A DNA stretch of 64,000 nt from Symbiodinium natans (taxonomy: Eukaryota; Sar; Dinophyceae; Suessiales; Symbiodiniaceae), in assembly GCA_905221605.1 (NCBI GenBank), contig CAJNDS010000011.1:112001-176000 (forward strand). Reading direction: 5' to 3'. Made by a program: the position numbers and the translations under genes. This document shows, piece by piece, positions 46,081-57,060 of this stretch. Under the pieces are notes generated by a model. It was given only the letters and a program-made list of their open reading frames with translations, was not told where the DNA came from and searched no databases. Positions within the stretch are counted from its first letter, which is position 1; each line of letters begins with the position of its first letter.

Positions 46081-49000
46081 GTTCTGACCAGATCAAAGAC
46101 ATGAGATCCGTTTAGCTCAGTTGCTTGCTCTCCGGCCGCCGCGCAGGGACTGCGAGCGCTCAGCACCTGCGGCAAACCGAGTCAAGAGTCTCCATCTTCG
46201 TTGCAGATAGAGCCTTATACTGTTGCTGTGCTATTGCTGTGCTCTTGATATAAGGAGCATTTCTGGGGTGGATTCGGCTGTCACAAAACATACATGTTGC
46301 AGAAACTCTTTAAGCTCAGAACCCGCTGGCTGAAGGACCTGATGGTCCTGAAATATCTCAGGTATGCGCGCCAGCTGGCATCGGGCCACGCTTGCGCCAC
46401 CTCCTCATCTGAAGGTTCCTTGCCAGGGCCATAGGCAGGATTGTAAGAAGGCCTGTAAGCTTGTAAGACAGTGCAGCTTAGGGTTTATATAAGTCTCTAC
46501 TTGTGCCACTGTAGCGTTGTGTTGGTAAGGGGTACTAGAGGGATGTGTTTCGCATGTCGCACTGCGATTCACTTGCTTCTTGGAGAGCCAGACTGGTACT
46601 TCTGAGCTCCCTTGCTGTACATCGACCACTCAGTCGGCCACTCAGTGCTACACACCAGGCAGCAAGACAGACGGGATGCATGCACAAAAAAGCCTTGGCT
46701 TAAGGCTTTGGCGGTGATTCCAGGAAAAGCACCCACAGGTTCAGCTCGTGGGGTTTGGAGCTTGGGGGAGGTGGCCATCTTGGAAAGTGCAAGGAATGGC
46801 AGTCGGCGCCTGCCATTTCAGGCCAGCATTGGTGTGCGACCCCACGCAGAGAGTAGAGACCTAGAGCGCTGTAAGATTTGCAAGAAAGGGCTCCGCAGGT
46901 GCATTCCTTAAGTTGCACACCCCGTTTCCCCATCAGATGTGAGTCCGAGGACCACTTACGGCTCGTTTGTGTAGGCATCGCAAGATCAGGATCACATAAA
47001 CTACCACTTCACATGAATCGCGGAAAAGCGAATCTGAGTTGGCATGCGGTCCTGGGCCGGAGAATCCTCACCAGGATCTGCCAGGCCTTAAGACAAAAGA
47101 TCCCTGCGGTCGAAAACCAGGCTATTAAGAAGGCTTTCACGAGGTGACCTCAAAGCATGCAGCACGTGTTTTGAGATTGCGCAGATCTACCCTAGCTGTG
47201 TCAACGCCTATCGTACTTTTTGACTCTCCGCGCTGATGCTGGCTCGGGGTAACTGATGCGACTTGGTGCCAAGTCAGAGTGCAGCTGCCAGTTCTTCGTT
47301 GGAAAGCAGCTGCGTCTGGTGACTTGCTGCAGTTCTTCGCGAAAGAGGAGGCCAGCGGGACCTCCATCAGCCAATCAGGCACAGCTGTCAGGTCTGCACA
47401 GGCTTGCCGCATTCTTCGGAGGATGAACTTGCAGAGGGCACGCTTGGACGAGCACATGGTCAGAAGTGCTTGAGCGGCCGTTACCATGTTTAGCAGCCAA
47501 ATTCTAGCGCGGGACTGCATGGCCGGCAATTAAAGGACCCTCGGATACTGGATTTGATGCCTGGCCAGCAATAGGCACCACGATTCCACTTTGAACCTGT
47601 TCACAAATTCTGTGCAGGCCTAGGGTTGACCAGCTTTAACCAAAGCCATGTCATCACAACTGGCTACAGAAAGAGAAGAAATCCCACAATGCCAAGTGCT
47701 TGAGTTGCACGGTCCACAGCGTGAAGAAACAGGCACCCAGCAGTTGCTTGTGGAGAGAAGTTGTTTCGATGACAGCGCTCGCTCGAAGAGGCAAATTACT
47801 TGAGACCATCTTCGATATCTTCCATGCATAAGGCATCCTTAGTGAAGCCCTCAATCCCATAAAGGGCTGTGCCCATGTATCAGTGCCATAGACCCATCCT
47901 CATGGAGGTCTGAAAAGGGGCTGGGAGAAAGCCCCTCGTCTTCCGTAACAGCTCAGCGTGCTTCGCTTTGGCGTCATTTTGATACCGTCCCTTGCATCTC
48001 CAAACGGCCCTAGCCAACGCTGGGACTGCGGGGCTCGTTCTGCCCTAATCTTGAAACCTCCAGGCCGGGCCCACACCCAACAAGTCCTCGTTCGCCTAAA
48101 GCCAAATAAGAGCGCAGGGCATACCTGAAGTTTCAAGTCCAACTTGCAGCAGGAGCCCTATCTCCTCCTGCGAGCTAGGGGAGCTGGAATGCCCCTTGCT
48201 GTCATAGGGTTTTAGGGATTCTTTGGGGCTTAGGCTACCTCAAGCCAACCATGCAGGCGCAGAGGGTGCGACATCACAAGACCTGGAAGTGAGAAATACT
48301 GGCCTGTCGTACATGTCGTGGTCACGCCGAGCCAATATCGGAGCAACGCTGTAATCACGAGGAGGTCCAGGTAATGCTGTGCCGTCGTCCTCGTGGCACA
48401 CCTTCTGCTGTTTATTGCAAACCCAAGAAGGTTGAGGGCGCAAGTGCATGATCAAGTACGCGGGGAAGCATGTTCGTCGTCTCGCACGTGTTCTGGCATC
48501 GAAAGTCACAGGGGGGGGGAGCGTGCAAGGAGGTCGCATCAATTCTTTTAAGTAAACCGGTGGCAATGAGTGTCGGAGTTAGCACGTTGCTACATCGCGT
48601 GACCCTGGGACGCTCAGTGCTCAGGACCGGAACCGCACCCTCAGCCCTCCCCTGATGTGACCCTGTACTCAGACACTGCGAAGTACAGGGCAACCGTGCT
48701 TCAGCCCCCGAAACTGACGCGACTAAAATGGCCCGCTGTCAGCACTGTCACTGCAAAAGCGACTGGCATCGTGAAAACTGCATGGCATTGCACGCCTACC
48801 ACAGGCCACGACAAGGCGACACCGTGAGGGCCTAGGCAGGCTAGATGCCACGTGCACTGGAATTTGCACGATTGTGGCGCAAGTTGCCCTTCAATCTTAA
48901 GTCCCAAGCGTTGCCAGGGTCTACCTGACGGAGGCTTCGTGGGTGCGACATGTTGCAAAAGGTCCGGCTTGTTTTCCAGTAGCAACGTATTGCACGCACA

Positions 49001-49844
49001 AACTCGGCTGGACGAGATCTCTTAAGAGCACAGGCTTTGCATGTATAATAGTATGTGTGGCGTGATGATGGGAGCATCTCGCCTCGGTAACGGTCCATGC
49101 AGCAGCATGGCGAAGGTGGCCATGGCCAAACACCCACTCTCGGTGTGGTTCTGGGTTGCTGGCCTTGGGCCTATCCCACCACAGAGCCTTGAAACCTTGA
49201 ACCTGAAACCCAGAACCATCAGCGGCAAGAAGCCAAGTGGGGCCCCTTTTGCAGGCCTTTACCCAAGCCCCGCAGTGTGCTTTTGAACGAGCTGAGATCT
49301 GGTCTCTGTGAAAGCCAATGACAAGCCATGGTAATTTCCTGGAAGTCAACCCTGCCTGCCAGCAGCTTTCAGAGTCTGGCTGGGGGTTAATCCTCGGGCT
49401 GGTTCTTGGGATGTGCAGGACTTCGTCATAGCTCATGTAGGCAAGTACGTCTGGGCAGACCCGATGTTGTCAAGAGCGGTTCATTCTTGAGCTGTGCGCA
49501 ATTGTCCTAACACACGCAGTTTCAGAGTCTTGGCAGTGTTGTTGGAGAAAGGTGCAAGAGATCGAGACAAAGACTGCCTCATGCCTCATGCAGTCAATGA
49601 GCAGCGCAGCGCACGATGTAGTTCCAGCTGGTTCTCCGAAACCTTCGTTCTGAGCTTTGCAACGCTGATCTTCTTCTGCCATGCCGCAGGCACTTAAAGT
49701 GTTGATTCCTGACCGTGGCCTGTGAGTTTCGGGTTCATCCAGACACGGACATTCTTCTAAGCACGAGCACCGCAGCAAGAGGGACTTGGTATGAAAAGCT
49801 GGGAGTTAGGTTATCGAGGGATCCAGGGATCCCTTGAAGGGTTG
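46081..49844. other. Unassigned sequence, no gene recognised
   Basis: A small inverted repeat CCTTATA (46213-46219) and TATAAGG (46249-46255) flanks two copies of TTGCTGTGC. Frames reach 171 codons (48921-49436 minus). A frame at 47137-47529 minus has a balanced make-up, but no family is recognised. Confidence 0.45.
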
Positions 49845-50153
49845 TCATGTAGCATATAGCTCCCCATTACGAAGCAGGGCGAAGTTCCTTCTTGCCTCGC
49901 TTCTGGAGACGTGACAAATCGGCTTGTGGCGGCTGATGGGGGCAGGTGGGCAAGCACAAGCCCTGTCTAGCGCCAAGAGTCGGCATGGTAAACAGAAGTG
50001 CCTTGAGATTAAAGAGTTCACTAGGTGGCAACAGTTGTAGTGACACCAAGGTCCCGTCTCCAATCACCAGACAAGTATACTCGGCCTTCCTGCCCTTGAT
50101 GAGCGGAATGTGGCGAAAAGCCTTGGCCGCGTGCTGCTATGTTTGAGAACCGA

Positions 50154-50390
50154 TCACCGGGGAACAACCAACGTCCCTCCATCCGTCTTAAACCAAGTTT
50201 GCTTGGAGTCACCTGCCAAGGTAACCGGAACTTCAGACAGCGATGTCTTCTCACTATGCTTGCTGAAAGGAATCACAGCGTGCGATGCCCCGCTATCCAA
50301 CAATGCCTGGCCCTCTTCCTCACAAGCACCTTCGCCTTGTGACCTTGCAGCCTCAACTCGCACTTCTTCTGTGCCTACTAACTGGGCACC
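50154..50390 (-). pseudogene. Retropepsin-like protease fragment of a retroelement
   Basis: The minus-strand frame is open for 78 codons after a stop at 50391-50393. It contains GQALLDSGASHAVIP, in which DSGA is the catalytic aspartate motif of retropepsin-type aspartic proteases. It continues through VPVTLAGDSKQTW and DGGTLVVP, the beta-strand and loop pattern these proteases show after the active site. In retroelements this enzyme cuts the Gag-Pol polyprotein. The frame stops at 50154, right after GGTLVVPR, where the rest of the protease and the integrase should follow. Downstream frames (49867-50067) do not resemble integrase. The fragment is therefore a truncated relic. It lies on the minus strand downstream of the reverse transcriptase relic, the wrong order for one Ty1/copia element, so it probably belongs to a second copy. 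Confidence 0.65.
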
Positions 50391-50444
50391 TCAAGTCAAA
50401 TGGCGACCTGCTTAAGCGAATTTTTCTCGCCTTCGTCGAGTCTT

Positions 50445-50565
50445 GTCGGGGGTCAGGGTTCCTCAGCCCCTCTGGGCGGCGAGATGAGAGGTTGGAAGCG
50501 AAGAACATCAAGCTCCGCAAACGCCTTTCTGCGCAAAGCCTTCTCTTTCCTTCGTCGAAGTCCCC
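50445..50565. repeat. Dispersed segment shared with 11365-11475
   Basis: GAGATGAGAGGTTGGAAGCG and the following landmarks match the 11.4 kb copy in the same orientation. In minus-strand terms it lies just upstream of the protease fragment, where the end of a gag region would be expected, and it has no long open frame. Confidence 0.6.
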
Positions 50566-52207
50566 TTCGGTCGCCTGAGGGTATGCCTCGGGTTTCCCTT
50601 GTGTTGGGCCCTCGGCTGATCCTCCTACATCCAGGTCAGCATTGGAAGCCGCATTGATCCCTTTTGCACCTTTGCTTTGCCTGCCCCTGGCGAGCCTTTA
50701 AAGCAGCTGTGAGGTGGTGCTGCTCTTGGAAGGTGAGAACTGGAACTGACAGGCAGTAGCCTTCACAACGTCATGCTGAGGGTTGCATCTGCAGAACCCA
50801 CACTAAGCCTAGTCACTATGCAGCAGAGATACTACGCCTCAAGACAACGACTGATGCTTTTGATGCTTTGCTGTTTCTTGTGAATCTGGTGAGGCGCCTT
50901 GCCTCTTTCCCAAGTACGACCTGCAAGCAGCCAAATAGCGCTTGCGTGCTCTTGGAAGCCTGTCGTAGCTGGCCGTGCTGTGTGCTCGCAAGGTCTCCTT
51001 AAGTGCAGCGAAGCGCAGCGCAGTGGCTGAGTTGATGCGGAGAGGTGTCACCAGTGCAAGCTTCACTGTGTCAGAGCCCTCAAGTTGCAGAAGTTGCAGG
51101 GTCCTGGCTGTCTTAGGGGAGTCCCAGCACGAGGCAATCGAGGCAAGGCGCATGTCACACCCTCGCAGGATCCTTTGACTCATCATTTCTGAGATTTCTG
51201 AAGGGTTCTCTCGTGGATGCGGAGCTTTGGTTCGATCTTGACCGAGTGCTGTCACAGGTCTGAATTCGTCAGAGGATACTGGGTGACAGAAGTTTTCTCG
51301 GTCATGCCACTACATGGGTGCATCAGTGCACAACTTGCGGTTCCTCGCGTCTGTCACCTGTACAAGGTTTCGCAAGATGCTTTACCCTAAGCTGAAAATT
51401 CTTAATCCCATCAGATTCCGCACAGCTGAAAAACAGGCATGTGATTTGAATCAACCCGCCCTCTTCAATCAGATACGTCTCTGGTGGGAGAGGGTCATTG
51501 TGCGTCCCTCCCATTTCTGGCTTGGCTCCGGACCTACTTGCGTTCTGTGATGTGCTGTGCGTTCCATTAGCTCACACTTGGAGGAGCCAACAATTGTAAA
51601 TCATTGGCGCGGTCAGCCGGGCTAGTCTGTTCCGCAGTGAATTGCCATGCTTACTTGAGAGAGCCGCCGCACAACATGTGAGCGGCGGCATGAACCCACG
51701 AGAAGAAGGTCAGTAAGGTGGTTTGGCTTTGAGGGTTGCGTGTCAGCTGGCGTTGAGGCACGCGTCGGGGCGTGTCACTGCTCGTCAAGGCTCGTTCTTG
51801 ACAATTAATGCGCACGCGTGCCAGGAACAACTTTGCGCGTAACCGAAATACATGGTCGCATCAGTCCCAAAAGAGGTTGCGCATCAGCCAGAAATATCAG
51901 ACCCAATTCTTCAAGGGGCCATGGCTAAGGTGAAACACCCTTGTTGTGGGCACTGCTTGCGGGCGTTCTTGGCTACAGCATGTCGCTGTGGCAGTTGCTG
52001 AGTGTAAGGTTCATGCCGTGGGGGAGGAGCTCAGGCACAACTCATATCCGTAAAACCCAGGTTCGGCTTTACAGACGAGCCAGCCGCTGGCCATTGCAAG
52101 TTAGGTGTCAGTGTGCCTGTCGACCTTGATGGCCCTGCGCTTGAAGTCAGGGCCAAAACCTACCCGTGCCAGCGCGACAACTCTGTTCGTAGGCTGGAAT
52201 GCTCGGC
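50566..52207. other. Unassigned sequence between retroelement remnants
   Basis: A minus-strand frame of 138 codons at 50839-51255 (with SASYDRLPRARKRYLAACRSY-like content) has a protein-like make-up and could be decayed gag of the protease-bearing element. No zinc knuckle is seen. I could not recognise RNase H or the rest of the reverse transcriptase, which would be expected here on the minus strand after 52208. Confidence 0.35.
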
Positions 52208-52942
52208 TTAATCATTCTTGGGCCATGTTGGCCCACTGTAAGGTGCGAGGGACATCATGCTAGCCGTTTGTTTACGCATACTTCGAGATCGACATGCACC
52301 CAACTTTGCTGACAAGAGGGCACCGTTTCTACTTCGGATTGGAGAGTCACCTTGTAAGCAGAGTCGCTTGATTTCGGGTGTTGTTTGAACAGAATCTACC
52401 CTCCCGTGTGCCGGCTGCCCTTGCAGGGATCGGGGCTGCCTGGCGTGGATCAGCTTGGCCCCCGCAGCCGAGGTTGTGGCGATTCCGGAGCAGGACCCCT
52501 TCTTTTCTTTCTTTCTCTTCTCCGCATGCCATGCTTGCAGAACATTGCGGTCTTCTTGTGCCTTGGGGTTTTTGTCGCATGCCCACAACACTGACACATC
52601 CTCCATCGTGACCATGAAAGACCTCGGCCTGGACTGTGTATTTGGAAACTCAACATACCAAGACAAAGGTCCTACCCTTAAACCATTCCTGGCTTTGTGC
52701 AGCTGAGCAAGCAGTGGTCGGCGATTATCATCACTCATTCCAGAAGGGAAACGAATCACTTCAATCCCCTGAACCGGCGCTTGCATAAAAGCTACAGACA
52801 CATCTGCAGACTGCAGACAGCAAAGTACCTCCCTTCACCGCGTGAACTGCCAACACACCTCTTAGCACTTCAAGCGATGTCGTAGGACTGTAGAGTCCAT
52901 CCGCCAGCGGACTAGATCCCACAGCATAGTTTCTAACAACAT
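52208..52942 (-). pseudogene. Ty1/copia-type reverse transcriptase, frameshifted and truncated
   Basis: Read on the minus strand, the first part (52942 down to about 52812) gives RNYAVGSSPLADGLYSPTTS and EVLRGVLAVHAVKGGTLLSA. After a frame change it continues DVSVAFMQAPVQGIEVIRFP, SGMSDDN, RRPLLAQLHKARNGLRVGPL and SWYVEF. This is the fingers-palm part of a copia reverse transcriptase (RVT_2 family). The aspartate of DVSVAFMQA, codon at 52802-52804, is the first catalytic aspartate (motif A). The frameshift comes from a perfect 7 bp tandem duplication, TGCAGAC at 52805-52811 and 52812-52818. After WYVEF the similarity ends, and the frame to 52208 carries unrelated lysine-rich sequence. The YVDD motif C is missing. 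Non-functional relic of an enzyme that copies element RNA into DNA. Confidence 0.88.
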
Positions 52943-53222
52943 GTGTTGTGCCAGGCACGGAGGCGAAAGGCAGAGAAGCACTCTTCCACCTTCACCTCAA
53001 GCTGCTGGCTCTCATCCTCTTCTTTGGGTGGCAAATCCATCGCCAGCTGCTTCTCCATAGTGAGGAGGCGATCTTGGTCTTCAGCTGGTGCTGGAGTTGG
53101 GCCACATCCTCGCTCAGCCAGAGAGATTGTTTTCGAGAAGCAGCTCCAGGCGCGGTCCTGGGAGAGCGTGGGAGGGCGATGAATGGAAGCAGCAGAGCCA
53201 ACTAGCGTCCAAGACGCTGCAG
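52933..53222 (-). pseudogene. Probable upstream linker of the same copia polyprotein
   Basis: The third minus-strand frame is open here and reads APAEDQDRLLTMEKQLAMDL, then PPKEEDESQQLEVKVEE. Acidic and lysine-rich linkers of this kind usually lie between integrase and reverse transcriptase in copia polyproteins. It directly precedes the reverse transcriptase relic but in another frame, so at least one more frameshift or deletion lies near 52940-52960. No integrase core was recognised further upstream. The frame at 53288-53503 is unassigned. Confidence 0.4.
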
Positions 53223-55344
53223 TGTGACAGCCGCCTCACCAAACGTGGTGATATCGGCGATCATGTATCGGTGCCTTGCATGGAAAGTTAGACGTATGCC
53301 CGCTCCTCGCAATTGGTTTTTGCACCATGATCTGAGCTCCCAACATCATGAAGCGAGAGAGGCTCTTGGCATCTCCTGGTTAGCAGCTCGACGATGATGA
53401 CCGAGGTGTAGTGGGCTTTGAACTCGTTTGCCCTATACGAGCTTTGCAACTTGGGACTTGCGCCACATGTTGTCACACGAGAGGTTGAGGCTGCTGCAGA
53501 CATTGTTTGTTCTGTCCTTCTTGATCAGGAGCTAGGTTCTTCATCCAATTTGCTTGATGAAACGCCCTGGCAAATCTGCAGCTGCAGGCGTCCCTCAGCA
53601 CCCACCCGTTCCCTTCCCCGCGATGTGCGGGGGGTGTTTGGGGTTTGTTGTTGCCATATCCCAGGATGCTGCTGGGCACCCACAACCACAGCGCGCACAT
53701 GGTTGTTCCCGAGAGCAGTCCTAGCCCGTTGCTAGTCGTGACCCCGCCGCTACCCCTCCTGGCTTTGCCCGCACTGGCCCACCGGGAGGCCGAATGCCTT
53801 GAAGTTCCTCCGAGTTCCTCCGGCCACTACCGGAAGATTTGCATTCTTCATTCTTCCCACAGCCTACCTCTAGGATGGCCAAAGTGCTTTGCTAGAGCAG
53901 TTCGGCCTGCCTGTGTTGTGAGGGCCAACTCAGGTGTATAGGCAAAGACCACCTGCTCATGCTTTATAGTGGCTTATACGGAGAGATACAAGAGGATGCA
54001 AGCTGTCAACCTGGTTCAAGTTGGCGTCTGCGTGGCTTCACGGGACGGAGGAGTCGAGGAGGTTCCTGTCAAAAGGGGGCATCACTGGGGGGGAAGCATC
54101 CAAGGAGGGTCGGATCAACTCTATCGACTCTATAGCTTTGCAAACCGATGAGTCCCAGTCACAAAAGCGCCGCAGAGCTTCGGGCTTCATGCAAAACCTG
54201 CTTGCGGATCTTTAAGTGCAAGGCAGTGTTTTGCAAGATGGCCTGTTTTTGCTGTGACCACGATGTTGATGTGACCCCATCACATCTACCAGCATGTCAA
54301 TGTCAGGCACACGTGCTTCAGCACGAGATTGATGCGACCAAAATGGCCCCCTGTGCAAGGCTTTGTCTGGCGTTTTTGCACAGGCGTGCGGCGTGAATGT
54401 ATGCTTCTAGCCTTGCCGTCTGCGGTCGCAAGATAGACGCACTCCAAAGGTCTGCTTGAATTCCTTGGAAGGCTCATGCAAGGCACATATTACATAAAGC
54501 ATGCTTCCCAAATGTTGCAGATATTATGCAGGTCCGCTTGAACTTAATTAAGGCGGAGCAAGGGAAGCGCCCACCGTGAGAAGCGACGAACACCACAAAA
54601 GACGAGAAGATTGAGCAACGACGACGACGAAGTGACAGATCAACTGCCTATATATGATGGTGTACGGCGACGCGCGTAGTGCGTGGTTCATGCATGAAAA
54701 CGCAGTCCCGCTGCCCTGGAGTGATCTCCACCAAGCCTCGCAAGCGCTTTGCTCAAGGCCTTTTCTTTAAATCTGGTGAGCATCGGAAGGCCTGGTAGTG
54801 CCTCGCCTGTCCGCGGCGTTGCCCTAGCCAGAGTCAAAGTGAAACTCGGCAGCCAACGCATCTCGATTTGGCGTGACCTGAGGCCTAACGTCCACCCCAA
54901 ATCACAGCACTCCAAAAACTCAAAGAACAAGGCTTTGGAGTGCCTCACGTAGAGCCATGATGGGCTTCTGCACTTCAAGAGGAAGGGCTCGCGCAATGGC
55001 ATAGTCCTTCCTGTCTTCAACGCCCTGAGTCTGCTGACGCGCGCGGCAGGTGCGTGACGCCCCCATATGCCCCCTGTTATTCACCAGACTGGGCGGGGAG
55101 AAGCCCAGATTTCTGCAATATGCATTAAGGGCATTAAGGGCCCATTTCCAGAATTTCCACTATCCACTTTTGTTTTCTTTTCGGGATCCATGGGATCCGC
55201 GGACTCCAGGGGGTCTTTGGGCTCATGGCCACGCAGAACATGGACATTTCCATTTTGGGTGCACAAAAGATGCTCACTAAGTCACTACGCAAGCAGCCTG
55301 GAGATGTGGAGCCACTCAGACGTACCCCTGCTCTACAGTGGAAC
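53223..55344. other. Unassigned sequence, no gene recognised
   Basis: Expected position of copia integrase and gag on the minus strand, but no HH-CC zinc motif or DDE core could be recognised. Frames up to 110 codons are of chance length. A short CCCATTAAGGG-type duplication lies near 55125-55145. Confidence 0.4.
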
Positions 55345-56365
55345 TAAGCATCATTCTTGCTGGAGGTGGCTGCGTAGGACTGATTGCTGGGCTTTTCCTT
55401 TGCCGTTGCAGTGCCACTCCAAGTGTATCTGCCCCCGTGCGCGTGAATGGGTCACAGCGTCTTTGGGCATCTTTTTCCGAACGCTCCCGATGCTGCCCAT
55501 GCAGATGCGCAGGCCCGCACACGCAGCACACGCTTGTTTCCCAAGCCAGGCTGCCCGTGCCTTAGTAGACGTCGCTGAAGACTCCGCCCTGTCCAAGCGC
55601 AAGCCCAAGACCTAAGTACGGTACAAGCCTTGCACGGCATTCCTCCCTCCACACTCCACACCATGTTGTCATTGAAGTGACTGCCGAGCACTTTGACTGC
55701 AGAGGCCACCGGCACGGCGGCACGGCCACAGGCCCATTGCCCCAGGCCGCTGATGCACGGCGGATCCGGATCCTGCGGCCCTGCGTTGCCCTGCGTTGCC
55801 CTACTGCCGAGCTATGCGAAGCCGCTCTAAAAGGAGATGGGGGAGCATGGCCGCGTGGTTCTACGGTAAGGCACGGTTCGTACTGCCAGTTGCAAAGCCC
55901 TCCAAGCATCGCTTCGAGGTCGCCACCCGAAGTCCTATAGGGCCCATTGCCAGCAGCTGCAACGACACCGCATTCTTCCAGGCCAAAGCACCGCGCCCCT
56001 TGCCACGCCACGAACCTCTCCGCTCTCCGTCCTGCCAACTTCGGTGCACCTTGAGCGCCTGTTTGAGAAGCTTTCCGAATTCCCTTCAGGTGTCGTAGGG
56101 AGATCGGAGCACCGGAGCACCTCGAGAGTTCAGGCTGGGTCCTGGCCAGCAGCGCTGCTGGCAAGCCGGCGAAACAACCCCGGCAAAAAATGAAAATAAA
56201 AGGTGCCCTCTGAACCCTTTGCACTCCTTGAACCTCTGTGCTGCACGTGTGCCGCACATGTGTAGCACGGAGCCCTCTCGCCTGAGGTCCCCCTGGCCTG
56301 AGGCCCCTCGCCAAAGGCTGCAGCTGCTCCTCGGACAGGCTTGCTGGGTCGGAAAGAATTGTGTG
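55345..56365. repeat. Dispersed repeat, copy B (about 1.0 kb)
   Basis: Partner of 24411-25535, same orientation and same order of landmarks, with moderate identity. It contains a local slippage duplication CCCTGCGTTG at 55781-55800. A minus-strand frame of 250 codons (55562-56314) spans most of it. The matching stretch of copy A is not open in one frame, so coding is not supported. Confidence 0.8.
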
Positions 56366-57060
56366 CGAATATCCGGCTGCGTGTACACCTAGTCACCTAG
56401 TGACTTAGTGATCCAGTGTGAGAGCTCTGAAGGGAGGGTGAAACATCAAAGAAAACTCGATAGACATCAAACACAAATCTGCCCCGACCCCCCCCCCCCC
56501 CCACCAAGGAAAAATGATAGACATCACGAACAAATTTTAGCAAGCACTTAGATACTATGAGATGTAGCATCACACAACCACCCCCCATCTGCAAACACAA
56601 TGCTTGCATGATGGGGTTCAGAAAGAACCACATGGTTTTGAATATTTTTGAAGCAAGCGTTGCACACCTTAAACTAAGTCAAGTCCTGAAAGCAAGCTGG
56701 GCTGGGAAGGGGGGGCGGGGGGCAACAATCGACCCCATTTGCAAACGCATGTTTGGAAGGGATTCATATGCTTTGTAGCAAGCATTGCACATTGCACGGC
56801 TGCAAGCTAGGTCCCAAAACAAGCGGGGCATCTTTCTTGTTGAAACAGTCTCCCAAAAAGCAGAACTTCTAACGTCCCCCAAGAAGCAAAACTCAACATG
56901 TCTCCCAATAAACACGACCAGCATCACAGCATCAGACATCAGAAACAAAAGCATTGCGAATCCCCCCAAGACCGCCCTCCCACGATAGCCACCCCAAATC
57001 AAACGAGTACATCCGTCTTTTCTCGACGTCTGGGAATATTGTGAGCAGATAACATTAATT
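56366..57060. other. Lower-GC stretch with homopolymers and a 26 bp repeat
   Basis: A 15-base C run lies at 56488-56502 and a G-rich stretch at about 56700-56721. GTCTCCCAA, GTCCCCCAA and GTCTCCCAA begin three diverged 26 bp units at 56848, 56874 and 56900. Parts of 56560-56690 resemble 56735-56830 (CCC, ATYTGCAAAC and AAGCRTTGCAC). No gene was recognised. Confidence 0.65.

Noticed and set aside
55562-56314. 250-codon minus-strand frame
   Set aside because: It lies in a dispersed repeat whose other copy is not open in one frame, and about one frame of this length is expected by chance.
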